Below, piece after piece: positions 8,996-17,714 of a stretch of DNA of 64,000 nt (its first letter is position 1; the number at the start of each line of letters is the position of its first letter). A program made the translations under genes and the position numbers. The stretch lies in NCBI RefSeq assembly GCF_042682545.1, contig NZ_JBHUHQ010000015.1; one strand, given 5' to 3'. Below the pieces are notes generated by a model, which did not search any database, was not told the DNA's origin, and was given only the letters and a program-made list of their open reading frames with translations. The DNA comes from Ornithinibacillus salinisoli (GTDB taxonomy: Bacteria; Bacillota; Bacilli; Bacillales; Amphibacillaceae).

Positions 8996-10714
8996 ATGGA
9001 AAAAATGTTATCTGAAAGGCTAACAGCTTTATCTAATGAGAAAAAAAGATATCACAAAAAATTAGTAGAACTAAATTCTGAAATAACGCTAAATTATTTG
9101 GCAGCTAAGCATTTTGAGATGAATATTTCCTCGATCAAGCCATCAGAGAATATTATTATAGATAAAAAAAATAACGGGGTGTTGGTTACATCCACTTTAG
9201 AAAATGATGAGAAAAAATATTTTCACTTTAAAGATGATAGAATGGATAGAGTCATGGAGTTTTTAGATAGTTTTAGGGACCATTTGATAGCCCTCTCTTT
9301 TGATGGGAAATCTAAAGGTTGTGAAGTTGAATTCCGACTCACAGTCACGGATCATGAAGAGAATACTAAAGAGGTAAGACTACATGTTGGGAAGACAATG
9401 GTCTTTCGCTTAGACTCCCTTCAACAAATTAAACAGTTAAAAATGAGAATTCTTATAAAAGGAACTGGTTTTACATATATTCGAAATCCTATATTTTCTG
9501 TAAAGAGATTTGGAGAATTCCGAACTATAAACCATAAAAAATATTCAGATTTAAATATATATAGTGTTCAAGAAGATGATATTATTCAGAGATTTAACAC
9601 TGATATAAATCTCATCCGTTTTTCTGCTCATAACTTTTCAGAAACAGTAACCAACATCCGTCCCGATATTTTTTTATGTTCATCTAATTTGATGTTGAAG
9701 AATGATCCTTTCAATAATACTACTTTATTTGAAATATTAAGTGTCGGTGTAGAACGAAAAATACCAACTGTATTTTGGGATATAGAAGATCCATCTTATT
9801 ATTCGTCATTAATAGATCAAGCTAAATACTTCGATTTTGTATTTACTACAAATAGAGAATCTGTAGAAAGGTATAAAGAAGATGGATGTAAGAATGTTTA
9901 CTTCCTTCCATTTTCAGTACATTTAGATTTTCCTGACGCAATAGAGAGTTATTATATAAAGGATATTGTATTCGTTGAAGGTGATTCCTTAAATAAAAGT
10001 TCTCATTTATTACCGGAAGTTAAAAATGATGAGTTAGCAATCAAACAAAAACGGTTAACATCATTACGAAATATATTAGAGCATCATACGTACAGGAATA
10101 AGCTAGAAACCATTTTAGATCAAATCAATATTAACTACGACAAAGAGAATTACTCTGCAACCATGGTCGCGGTTATTAGAAGTAAACAAGATTACCTAGA
10201 AATAATGGAACAATACGTTAGACAAACCATGATTAATAAGAAGCTGGTACTCCTAATTGATTTTTTTGAAGGATACTTGGATATATTTAACCAAAACAAT
10301 ACTGGTGAAATTAAAACTTATTTATTGGATTATATTCACCACTATGACAGCATAAATGATCTTATTGAAACTAGTCATTATGCTCCTATTAGTACAAAGC
10401 ATTATTATGCTAGGAACTATCTAAAGGACATGTTTTTAACGACCTTATATACACGTGACTCCATTATTGTTAAAAATGTTGGGGAAGAATATACGTTTGT
10501 GACTAATGGACAATTTGATCAGGCATTCATTTCGAAGACATTTTCAAAAACAATTGATCCAAGACAATTTGTTTCTCTTTTTGGTGATAATGAGTCTCAT
10601 ATGTTAGGGAAATGGTTTCCTTTTGGTATCCAGTTTTTTAATACGGATAATTTCAATTTAATTAGTGATTTTAAGGGAAATCATAGAGTTAAGTTGGATA
10701 ACATCGAAATATAA
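8996..10714 (+). CDS. Putative glycosyltransferase (CgeB/DUF3880-like)
   Basis: The 572-residue protein starts directly after the preceding stop. After a short coiled coil (1-35) and a beta-rich region, the segment around residues 220-310 resembles the CgeB/DUF3880 type (VFWDIEDPSYYSS, FDFVFTTNRESVERY). That GT-B-like fold is found in bacterial surface-glycan loci. No classic retaining-GT donor-site motif is obvious to me, so catalytic activity is not certain. It sits between a coiled-coil protein and a GT4 enzyme and is probably part of the same glycan pathway. A weak similarity only is claimed. Confidence 0.6.
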   Translation: MEKMLSERLTALSNEKKRYHKKLVELNSEITLNYLAAKHFEMNISSIKPSENIIIDKKNNGVLVTSTLENDEKKYFHFKDDRMDRVMEFLDSFRDHLIALSFDGKSKGCEVEFRLTVTDHEENTKEVRLHVGKTMVFRLDSLQQIKQLKMRILIKGTGFTYIRNPIFSVKRFGEFRTINHKKYSDLNIYSVQEDDIIQRFNTDINLIRFSAHNFSETVTNIRPDIFLCSSNLMLKNDPFNNTTLFEILSVGVERKIPTVFWDIEDPSYYSSLIDQAKYFDFVFTTNRESVERYKEDGCKNVYFLPFSVHLDFPDAIESYYIKDIVFVEGDSLNKSSHLLPEVKNDELAIKQKRLTSLRNILEHHTYRNKLETILDQININYDKENYSATMVAVIRSKQDYLEIMEQYVRQTMINKKLVLLIDFFEGYLDIFNQNNTGEIKTYLLDYIHHYDSINDLIETSHYAPISTKHYYARNYLKDMFLTTLYTRDSIIVKNVGEEYTFVTNGQFDQAFISKTFSKTIDPRQFVSLFGDNESHMLGKWFPFGIQFFNTDNFNLISDFKGNHRVKLDNIEI

Positions 10715-10727
10715 GGAGGAGTCCTAA

Positions 10728-11696
10728 ATGAAAAAAGTTGCCGTATTTGGACACGATTTAAAATTTATTTCTTATATTACTGATTATTTAACTGACTCCT
10801 TTGATTATCAAATAAAGATTGACCAATGGGATGGGCATGACCGCCATGATGAAACAAAGAGCTTAGAATTACTAGAATGGGCGGACATTCTTTTCTGTGA
10901 GTGGGGATTAGGGAATGTAATATGGTGTCAAAAACACAAGAAAAGTAACCAAAGACTAATTGTAAGACTTCACCGTTTTGAGATGAACACTAGATTTCCG
11001 GCTTTATTTGATTATAAAAAAATAGATCAACTTATTGCTATTTCCCCTTATATATATGAAGAATTCCATCGAGTTGCTAAAGTTCCTCGAGAGAAAATGA
11101 AAGTAATATTTAATGCTGTTGATACGCAAAGATTTGCAAAGGATAAGGTGGAAGATTCAAAATTTAATATTGGGTTAATTGGTTATGTACCTAAGCTAAA
11201 AAGATTAGATCGTGCAATAGATATTTTTGAAAAGCTGTATGAACTTGATCCTAGGTATAAGCTGTATATAAAAGGTAAAAGGCCAGAGGAAGTTGATTGG
11301 GTATGGAAAAGGGCTTCACAAAGGGAACATTATAAAGATGCATTTGAAAGGATACAGCAATCTAAATTTAAAGAGCATATTTTTATTGAAGGTTGGGGAG
11401 ATGTATCGGAATGGCTAAAAAATGTAGGATATGTCCTTTCTGTTAGTGACTATGAGAGTTTTCATTTGGCTCCTATAGAAGGAATGGCTTCAGGGGCTTT
11501 CCCAGTTGTTCTTCAAAGGGAAGGAGTCCGGTGCGTTTTTCAAGAAAAGTACATATTTGAAAACATAGAGCAAGCAGTAACCTTCATATCATCTAAGAAT
11601 AATAAAGACGAATCGGAGCTTGCTTCATATGTTGAAGAGAGATTTTCATTACAGAAGATTTGTGAGAAGATGGATGAATTGCTTAGAAATGCATAG
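10728..11696 (+). CDS. GT4-family glycosyltransferase
   Basis: An AAGGAGGAG ribosome site precedes ATG 10728. The 322-residue protein has a GT-B layout. The N-terminal half contains LIAISPYIYEEF and the linker IFNAVDTQRF; the C-terminal half begins NIGLIGYVPKLKRLDRAI and contains the nucleotide-sugar region SVSDYESFHLAPIEGMASG with the conserved acidic residues of retaining GT4 enzymes. It would add a sugar in surface-polysaccharide assembly on the cytoplasmic side. It is the last gene before a strong terminator and closes the first glycan block. Confidence 0.82.
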   Translation: MKKVAVFGHDLKFISYITDYLTDSFDYQIKIDQWDGHDRHDETKSLELLEWADILFCEWGLGNVIWCQKHKKSNQRLIVRLHRFEMNTRFPALFDYKKIDQLIAISPYIYEEFHRVAKVPREKMKVIFNAVDTQRFAKDKVEDSKFNIGLIGYVPKLKRLDRAIDIFEKLYELDPRYKLYIKGKRPEEVDWVWKRASQREHYKDAFERIQQSKFKEHIFIEGWGDVSEWLKNVGYVLSVSDYESFHLAPIEGMASGAFPVVLQREGVRCVFQEKYIFENIEQAVTFISSKNNKDESELASYVEERFSLQKICEKMDELLRNA

Positions 11697-11750
11697 TGTT
11701 TCGATAGCTATCAATAGTAGAGAAAAAATTTAACTAAGAATAATTAGCCG

Positions 11751-11780
11751 AGGAGTTTGGGACTAATTATCCAAACTCCT
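11751..11780 (+). terminator. Terminator closing the first glycan block
   Basis: A perfect 10-bp stem, AGGAGTTTGG (11751-11760) with CCAAACTCCT (11771-11780), is followed by an AT-rich tail. Confidence 0.8.
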
Positions 11781-11852
11781 TTATTAAGATTTATTTTTTT
11801 ATTAAAAGGTGATAAGATGGATAGTGAAAAATAGATTAAAGAGGTGCCAAAT

Positions 11853-12938
11853 ATGTGGAATATAAGCGACTTAGTAGTAGCATTCATCTTGTCAGTCACC
11901 ACGGCATTGATTGTTACTCCGTTGATTTCACGATTAGCGTTTAAATTTGATGCGGTCGATAAACCTGATAATAATCGAAAATCACATAACGGTGAAAAAC
12001 CAAGTATGGGTGGACTAGCCATCTTTATTGGTGTTGCAGTTGGTTTTATTTATTTACAACCTGGAGATCAGCATATGACGGCAATTATTATTGGTGCCCT
12101 TATTATGATCGTAACGGGTATGTTGGATGATATTTTCAATATCAAACCACTGTACAAATTAGTAGGTCAGACTACAGCTGCTATTGTAGTCGTATCTTCG
12201 GGTTTAGTTATTGAAAAATTAACTATACCGTTTATGGGCCAAGTATATATAGATAATTTTGGTATTATTTTAACAATCTTATGGATCGTTGCTGCTTCTA
12301 ACGCTATTAATCTAATAGATGGATTAGATGGATTAGCTGCGGGAGTATCTGCAATTGGTCTATTAAGTATATTAATTATGGGAATTATGGATGCTAGATT
12401 TGTAGTGGTAGCCCTAGCAATAATATTAGTAGGTAGCTGTATCGGATTCTTATTTCACAATTTTTACCCCGCGAAGATCTTTATGGGAGACACAGGTGCC
12501 TTATTTTTGGGATATTCTATCGCTATTATTTCAATGCTAGGTTTATTTAAAAACGTTGCTTTCTTTAGCTTTATCGTTCCTATTATTGTCATTGCAGTCC
12601 CTGTTTTTGATACGGTCCTTGCAATTGTTAGACGGTCAATTAATAAACAAGGCATAGCTACAGCAGATCGTAATCATATTCATTACCAACTAATAAAAAT
12701 GGGTTATTCACATCGAACTGCTGTATTAATTATATATGGTTTTAGTGCCTTTTTTGGAAGTATGGCTATTGTTTTTAATAGCACAAGATTATTAACATCA
12801 CTTGTTATTTTTGTTTTAATTATTTTAGGTATTCAGTTGATTGCTGAAATAGCAGGTGTTACTTCTTCTAAAAAACAACCTTTACTAGATAGTATGAGAA
12901 AATTAGTAGGAATAGCTAAAGTCAATAAGTTAAAGTAA
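11853..12938 (+). CDS. tagO: Undecaprenyl-phosphate N-acetylglucosaminyl 1-phosphate transferase (TagO/WecA type)
   Basis: ATG 11853 lies seven bases after AGAGGTG and is preferred to GTG 11844. The 361-residue protein has about ten membrane segments and the family motifs MLDDIFNIKPLYK, NAINLIDGLDGLAAG and GDTGALFLGY, with the Asp residues that bind magnesium and substrate. TagO starts wall teichoic acid and related polymers by moving GlcNAc-1-phosphate from UDP-GlcNAc to undecaprenyl phosphate. TagA at 24726 would add the next sugar. It appears monocistronic, followed by a hairpin that may belong to a mobile-element remnant. Confidence 0.92.
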   Translation: MWNISDLVVAFILSVTTALIVTPLISRLAFKFDAVDKPDNNRKSHNGEKPSMGGLAIFIGVAVGFIYLQPGDQHMTAIIIGALIMIVTGMLDDIFNIKPLYKLVGQTTAAIVVVSSGLVIEKLTIPFMGQVYIDNFGIILTILWIVAASNAINLIDGLDGLAAGVSAIGLLSILIMGIMDARFVVVALAIILVGSCIGFLFHNFYPAKIFMGDTGALFLGYSIAIISMLGLFKNVAFFSFIVPIIVIAVPVFDTVLAIVRRSINKQGIATADRNHIHYQLIKMGYSHRTAVLIIYGFSAFFGSMAIVFNSTRLLTSLVIFVLIILGIQLIAEIAGVTSSKKQPLLDSMRKLVGIAKVNKLK

Positions 12939-12940
12939 TA

Positions 12941-13140
12941 AAAAAAAAGAGGGTGTCCCAAAGCCTAGCTATTGGTGACACTCTCTTTCTATTTAATCAA
13001 ATTGAAAAGTAAAAAAATCGCTCCATTTAGTATAATTAAAGTACCAAATGATGGAGCGATTTTCTTATGAATGATCATCTTTCTTTTATTGATTATACCA
13101 TGGAGACATTATTCATTGACTTTTGGGACAGCTTCTTTTA
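12941..13140. mobile_element. MITE-like element or insertion-sequence remnant
   Basis: About 200 bases are bounded by imperfect inverted ends: AGAGGGTGTCCCAAAG at 12948 and, on the other strand, AGAAGCTGTCCCAAAA ending near 13136. Ends of the form GGTGTCCCAAAAG are common in Bacillaceae insertion sequences. Inside are two hairpins: 12948-12987, which ends in T-rich sequence and may terminate tagO, and 13016-13063 (AAAATCGCTCCAT paired with ATGGAGCGATTTT). A 25-codon open frame starts at 13068. No transposase is present. The right end directly abuts the stop codon of the minus-strand LCP gene. Confidence 0.5.
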
Positions 13141-14190
13141 TTAGTAAGAATCGCTAGAATCATTATTACCTTCAGCATTTACACTAGCAGATGAGCTATT
13201 TTCATCACTAATTTCTAAATGATTTTGAAGTAAACTCTTTGTCTCGTTTAGTGCAATTTCATCTAATTGCCAGTAGTATGTTCCAGCAGGTTGGTAATCT
13301 TGACCTTCCAGTGAGAAAGAGTCTATATTCAATTCGCTTCCACTCGTTGCATAGGATATAAAACTTTTCATTTCATTGAAAGATAAGTTTGTTGTCATAT
13401 TACTTCCAACAGCTTCAATAACATCATCAAATTTTAATACAGAGCTAACAGATGTGGCTTTTTTAGCAACAGATTTCACGATATCCATCTGTCTTTTCCC
13501 ACGCTCAATATCATTATCTAGTTTTCTAGTACGAGCTAGAGCAAGAGCTTCTTCACCATTTAATGTTTGCTCACCAGCTAATAAATGAATGGAGTTCTTT
13601 TTATCATTTGAATCAGACTCATAAAACTCATATGGAACATCAACATTTATTCCATTAATTGCATCAACTACGTCTACAAAAGCATGAAAATTCATTTTTA
13701 CAAAGTAATCAACCGGAATGTCCAGTAAGTTTTCTACTGTTTCGATTGTTGCTTGGGGTCCACCAAATGCATGTGCATGTGTTATTTTATCTTCATATCC
13801 AACTTCAGGGATATAAACATAGGAATCACGTGGAATACTCAATAACTTAACACTCTTATCTTTTTTATTTAAGGTTGCTAACAATAAAGCGTCAGATCGT
13901 GCATTTTCACTATTCCCTCTATGATTGTTTTCATCTACTCCTATAATAAGAATAGATACATTATCCTCTTTCGGATCAACTTTTGCTTGTCGTAAATTTG
14001 ATTTTTCTCTCCCATCATCTTCATAGGATTCAGATAAAACGGAATCTGCTTTAATATATAAAGATAAAGCATAGCCGAAACCTAATATAACAATTACCAT
14101 TGGTATTAAAATAAAATATATTCTTTTACGTAACTTCCTTTTTTTTGTTCGCTTCACAACGCGAGATTGCGAAGAGTTATTCTTAGTCAT
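13141..14190 (-). CDS. LytR-CpsA-Psr (LCP) family ligase, paralogue 1
   Basis: AAGGGG nine bases upstream on the minus strand supports the start at 14190 (349 residues) rather than 14229. A basic cytoplasmic N-terminus and one membrane anchor (about 20-42) precede the extracellular LCP domain. The domain has the conserved Asp/Arg pyrophosphate-binding set (GVDENNHRG, ARSDALLLATLN, SIPRDSYVYIP, KITHAHAFGG, ALALARTRKLD). LCP enzymes transfer teichoic acids or capsule from undecaprenyl diphosphate to peptidoglycan. A Ser/Asn-rich tail ends the protein. It is one of three LCP genes in the window. Confidence 0.9.
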   Translation of the reverse strand: MTKNNSSQSRVVKRTKKRKLRKRIYFILIPMVIVILGFGYALSLYIKADSVLSESYEDDGREKSNLRQAKVDPKEDNVSILIIGVDENNHRGNSENARSDALLLATLNKKDKSVKLLSIPRDSYVYIPEVGYEDKITHAHAFGGPQATIETVENLLDIPVDYFVKMNFHAFVDVVDAINGINVDVPYEFYESDSNDKKNSIHLLAGEQTLNGEEALALARTRKLDNDIERGKRQMDIVKSVAKKATSVSSVLKFDDVIEAVGSNMTTNLSFNEMKSFISYATSGSELNIDSFSLEGQDYQPAGTYYWQLDEIALNETKSLLQNHLEISDENSSSASVNAEGNNDSSDSY

Positions 14191-14446
14191 TACTTGTTGC
14201 CCCTTTATTATAAATAAATTTATGGTCAAATATATTGCAAACCAACTTTTATTTTACTATGAAAATATGAAATAGTACATTAAAAGTTGATTACAATTTC
14301 ATTATAAAATTAATGAATTGGACCTACCTTATTAGACGAATAAAAGTAAATAAATGTTTCAATATGTATAAAACTTCTTTATATTATTGTGATATTTTTT
14401 TTCATTAATTTTTATTAAAAAGGTGAGAGACGTATAGCTAGTTTAG

Positions 14447-15430
14447 TTAAACTAATAATTGCTTTGCAAAATTCATAGATAGATTCAAATGCATATTTAG
14501 CTCTTGTTGAATTTGTTTTCTACTTTCTTCTTCTACTTTATAAAACCAAGCACCATCCATATATATCCCAGAACCTTTAAAGTTTAAAGTATCAATATTT
14601 ATTTCCTTATCTAGACCATAGGATATAAATCCCCTGATTTCCTGAAAGGATAAATTAGTTGTTAAATTATCTCCAATAGAGTCAACTATATTACTTAACT
14701 TTAAAACAGAGGTGAGTGAGGTTGCTTTTGATACTATTGCTTTTATCATTTCTTGTTGTCGTTTTCCACGGTCAACATCACTATCATATTTTCTAGTACG
14801 TGCAAGTGCGAGCGCCTCTTCACCATTTAACTTTTGATAACCAGGGCTTAAATGAATGGCTTTTTTTTGATCATGGGAATCTGATTCGATAATTTCATAT
14901 GGAACATCAAACATAACCCCATCTAATGCATCTACAACTTCTACAAATGCATCAAAATTCATCCGTACATAATAATCAACGGGAATATGAAGAAATTCCT
15001 CAACTGTTTCTAAAGTAGCTTTTGGGCCACCGTAAAAATGTGCATGATTGATTTTAGTGTTATAATTTACTTCAGGTACATAAACATAAGTATCTCTTGG
15101 AATGGTCAATAGTTTCACCGAATGGTCTTGTTTATTAAAAGTTGCAAGTATTATAGCATCTGTACGACTTTTCTCCCCATAATTTCGATGCTCACTTGTA
15201 TCTATTCCTAAAAATAAAACAGATACATTATCTTGTACAGGGTTCACTTTTTCGGACCTTAGTTGTGATTTATCGGATTCTCGAATAATTTCTTCCTGAG
15301 ACTCATTCACCATATTTTCTGTTTTTATATATAAATGAGTTAAGTACCCACCACTTACTGAAAGGATTATAACTAGTATAATACACCCTATAATCCAATA
15401 TCTTTTCTTGAAAATTTTATTTTTAGTCAT
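14447..15430 (-). CDS. LCP family ligase, paralogue 2
   Basis: GAGGAG lies about eight bases upstream of the ATG at 15430. The 327-residue protein has one N-terminal membrane segment (about 12-33) and an LCP domain with GIDTSEHRN, SRTDAIILATFN, TIPRDTYVYVP, KINHAHFYGG and ALALARTRKYD. The role is the same as paralogue 1, attaching lipid-linked anionic polymer to peptidoglycan outside the membrane. It is divergent from ugd, sharing a 194-base AT-rich intergenic region. Having several LCP genes is normal in Bacilli (for example TagT/TagU/TagV) and usually reflects partial redundancy. Confidence 0.9.
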   Translation of the reverse strand: MTKNKIFKKRYWIIGCIILVIILSVSGGYLTHLYIKTENMVNESQEEIIRESDKSQLRSEKVNPVQDNVSVLFLGIDTSEHRNYGEKSRTDAIILATFNKQDHSVKLLTIPRDTYVYVPEVNYNTKINHAHFYGGPKATLETVEEFLHIPVDYYVRMNFDAFVEVVDALDGVMFDVPYEIIESDSHDQKKAIHLSPGYQKLNGEEALALARTRKYDSDVDRGKRQQEMIKAIVSKATSLTSVLKLSNIVDSIGDNLTTNLSFQEIRGFISYGLDKEINIDTLNFKGSGIYMDGAWFYKVEEESRKQIQQELNMHLNLSMNFAKQLLV

Positions 15431-15624
15431 CTATATGACTCCTCAAGTAAAATATTTCATATTCTACTTATGTTCTTTACAAAAATAATACTCCCTATAC
15501 ATGTTGTGATTATTTGTATAGCTTTTAGTTGTTTCGAATATTGATTTATGATTAACTAATTACAAATGCTTACTCATTAATAAAATTTATAGTTAAAGAA
15601 ATTATAAATAAGGGGATCCTTAAA

Positions 15625-16791
15625 ATGAAAATTTCAGTAGTCGGAACTGGCTATGTTGGCCTATCTAATGCCATCCTGCTCGCGCAAAATAATGAAGTAG
15701 TTGCTCTAGATATTCTTCAAGAAAAAGTCGATATGATTAATAATAAGAAATCTCCCATCGTAGATAAGGAAATTGAAGATTATTTACGAACAAGAGAACT
15801 ACAATTAACAGCTACAACTGATAAAAATCTAGCATATAAGAACACCAAATATGTTATCATTTCTACACCAACTAACTACGATCCGAATAAAAATTATTTT
15901 GATACAAGTTCTGTAGAGGAAGTAATTACTGATGTATTAACCATTAATCCACAATCAGTAATTATAATAAAATCTACTGTACCAGTAGGATATACTAAAA
16001 AGGTTAGAGAAAAGTTTAAAACTGAAAATATACTCTTCTCTCCAGAATTTTTAAGGGAAGGTAGTGCATTATATGATAATTTATATCCTTCACGCATCAT
16101 CGTAGGTGAAAAATCTGAAAGAGCAGAAGAATTCGCAGATCTCTTAGTTAAAGGAGCTGCAAAGGAAGATATACCAACTTTATTTACGGATTCTACAGAA
16201 GCAGAAGCAATAAAACTATTTGCAAACACTTATCTTGCGATGAGGGTAGCGTTCTTTAATGAACTCGATACATATGCAGAAGTAAATGGACTTAATGCAC
16301 AGCAAATTATTGAAGGAATAGGTTTAGATCCAAGAATTGGAGAACACTATAATAACCCCTCATTTGGTTATGGAGGTTATTGTCTTCCTAAAGATACGAA
16401 ACAGTTGCTTGCAAATTATAAAGATGTACCAAATAGTATTATCAGTGCAATTGTGGATGCTAATAAAACTAGGAAAGAACATGTTTCTGAGATGATTATC
16501 AAAAGAAATCCGAAAATTGTTGGTATCTACAGGCTAACAATGAAAATGGATTCAGATAACTTTAGAGAATCAGCAATTCAGGATGTTATGAGTCGAATCC
16601 AGGCAAAGGGAATTGAAGTCGTTATATATGAGCCAGTCTTAGAAAATGAAGAATATAATAACTCTAAAGTAATTAAGAACCTAGAAGAATTTAAAATAAT
16701 GAGTGATGTAATAGTAGCAAATAGATTATCCGATGAAATAAAAGATGTCAAAGAAAAAGTATACACAAGAGACGTGTTCAGCAGAGAATAA
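15625..16791 (+). CDS. ugd: UDP-glucose 6-dehydrogenase family nucleotide-sugar dehydrogenase
   Basis: Length is 388 residues, matching short Ugd enzymes. The N-terminal NAD-binding motif is VVGTGYVGLSNA. The central helix has FLREGSALYDNLYPSRIIVG, and the catalytic Cys is in GYGGYCLPKD (about residue 253). The enzyme oxidises a UDP-hexose at C6 to the uronic acid in the cytoplasm, supplying an acidic sugar for a teichuronic-type or capsular polymer. AAGGGG before the ATG is the ribosome site. UDP-ManNAc dehydrogenases are related, but length and motifs favour UDP-glucose. It has its own strong terminator. Confidence 0.88.
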   Translation: MKISVVGTGYVGLSNAILLAQNNEVVALDILQEKVDMINNKKSPIVDKEIEDYLRTRELQLTATTDKNLAYKNTKYVIISTPTNYDPNKNYFDTSSVEEVITDVLTINPQSVIIIKSTVPVGYTKKVREKFKTENILFSPEFLREGSALYDNLYPSRIIVGEKSERAEEFADLLVKGAAKEDIPTLFTDSTEAEAIKLFANTYLAMRVAFFNELDTYAEVNGLNAQQIIEGIGLDPRIGEHYNNPSFGYGGYCLPKDTKQLLANYKDVPNSIISAIVDANKTRKEHVSEMIIKRNPKIVGIYRLTMKMDSDNFRESAIQDVMSRIQAKGIEVVIYEPVLENEEYNNSKVIKNLEEFKIMSDVIVANRLSDEIKDVKEKVYTRDVFSRE

Positions 16792-16795
16792 TGTA

Positions 16796-16808
16796 GGTGC
16801 CTGGCACC
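16796..16808. repeat. GGTGCCTGGCACC palindrome
   Basis: A 13-base palindrome four bases after the ugd stop codon. The same core followed by GACA recurs at 55228-55244, also just after a stop codon, so it behaves like an interspersed repeat. Confidence 0.6.
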
Positions 16809-16816
16809 GACAAGGG

Positions 16817-16844
16817 AACTAACCACTAATTATTGTGGTTAGTT
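16817..16844 (+). terminator. Terminator after ugd
   Basis: A perfect 10-bp stem (16817-16826 with 16835-16844, AACTAACCAC) runs into TTTTTTA. Confidence 0.88.
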
Positions 16845-16978
16845 TTTTATTTCCCTTCTTTTTTATACTATCGAAAAAAATAAGAATAATGTGCCATTAA
16901 GTATAAAAGTTTTTCTCTTTCTTGCTTGCCACCTTTAAGCGACTTTCATCGATTGTATAGGTGAAAGGAGGTGGTAAG

Positions 16979-17203
16979 ATGGCAGTAGCAGATATGATGA
17001 ATTCTCAACTGCGTTTAGTTTTGTACGATGGGGACGACCTTGTAACAGGGGATCCAATTTACAAATTCAAAAGCTTCAATAACGTTAAAACAGAAGCAAC
17101 AGCCGATCAGTTGTATGCAATAGCAACGGCATTAGTAGACTTGCAGGAGAGACCATTATTTAATATCGAACGTAAAGACAGTTCTGATATCCGCCAAGGT
17201 TAA
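16979..17203 (+). CDS. DUF1659 family small protein
   Basis: AAAGGAGGTGG five bases upstream sets ATG 16979 (74 residues). The sequence MAVADMMNSQLRLVLYDG and the ending LFNIERKDSSDI match the small DUF1659 proteins of Bacilli. Function is unknown. In many Bacillaceae this gene is followed by DUF2922 and a YvrJ-like gene, exactly as here. The three form a small operon that ends in the hairpin near 17670. Confidence 0.82.
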   Translation: MAVADMMNSQLRLVLYDGDDLVTGDPIYKFKSFNNVKTEATADQLYAIATALVDLQERPLFNIERKDSSDIRQG

Positions 17204-17241
17204 TCAGAAATGTGATTATTATAGTGAAGGGAGGTTAACCA

Positions 17242-17457
17242 ATGAAAAAACTTGAACTAAAATTCGAAAATGAGGACGGTAAAATTGTCACGTATTCATT
17301 AGATAATCCAGTAGAACCGGTAAATCCAACTGAAGTAGAGGCAGCGATGGATGAGATCATCTCACAAAATGCATTCACTTCCAGTGGCGGTAACCTAGTT
17401 GCGAAGAAAAGTGCCCGCGTTGTTGAGCGTATTGTAGAAGAGGTTGAAATTGGTTAA
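17242..17457 (+). CDS. DUF2922 family small protein
   Basis: The 71-residue protein has GGGAGGT before its ATG. It begins MKKLELKFENEDGK and has the beta-rich pattern of the DUF2922 family, including NPVEPVNPTEVEAAMDEI. Function is unknown. It lies 38 bases after the DUF1659 gene and is probably co-transcribed with it. Confidence 0.82.
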   Translation: MKKLELKFENEDGKIVTYSLDNPVEPVNPTEVEAAMDEIISQNAFTSSGGNLVAKKSARVVERIVEEVEIG

Positions 17458-17480
17458 AAGGTATATCATTAATTAGAACA

Positions 17481-17502
17481 AGACCAGCCGAAGTGCTGGT
17501 CT
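17481..17502 (+). terminator. Hairpin between DUF2922 and YvrJ genes
   Basis: Eight paired bases (AGACCAGC with GCTGGTCT) are followed by GTTTTATT. It may attenuate transcription into the YvrJ gene. Confidence 0.6.
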
Positions 17503-17530
17503 GTTTTATTAAGTGGAGGTGAATGATGGA

Positions 17531-17665
17531 ATGGAAAATTGGGTATCATTCGTAACAGAGGTTGGTTTTCCAATTGCGGTAACGTTTTATTTATTACATC
17601 GCATCGAAGGAAAATTGAATCAGTTAATCGAATCAATCCATGCATTACCTGAAAGAATGCAATAA
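17531..17665 (+). CDS. YvrJ family micropeptide
   Basis: The 44-residue frame begins MENWVSFVTEVGFPIAV and has one hydrophobic segment (about 5-22), followed by a short amphipathic tail (RIEGKLNQLIESIHAL), as in YvrJ proteins. GGAGG lies 11 bases upstream. It is probably a membrane micropeptide of unknown role. The conserved triad with DUF1659 and DUF2922 supports it being real. Confidence 0.8.
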   Translation: MENWVSFVTEVGFPIAVTFYLLHRIEGKLNQLIESIHALPERMQ

Positions 17666-17668
17666 TAA

Positions 17669-17712
17669 AATGCTACTGTCATTTGTTGAAGCTTAAAAAT
17701 GACAGTAGCATT
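17669..17712. terminator. Bidirectional terminator
   Basis: A perfect 16-bp stem (17669-17684 with 17697-17712) separates the convergent YvrJ (plus) and TagB-like (minus) genes and has A/T tracts on both sides. Confidence 0.85.
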
Positions 17713-17714
17713 AA

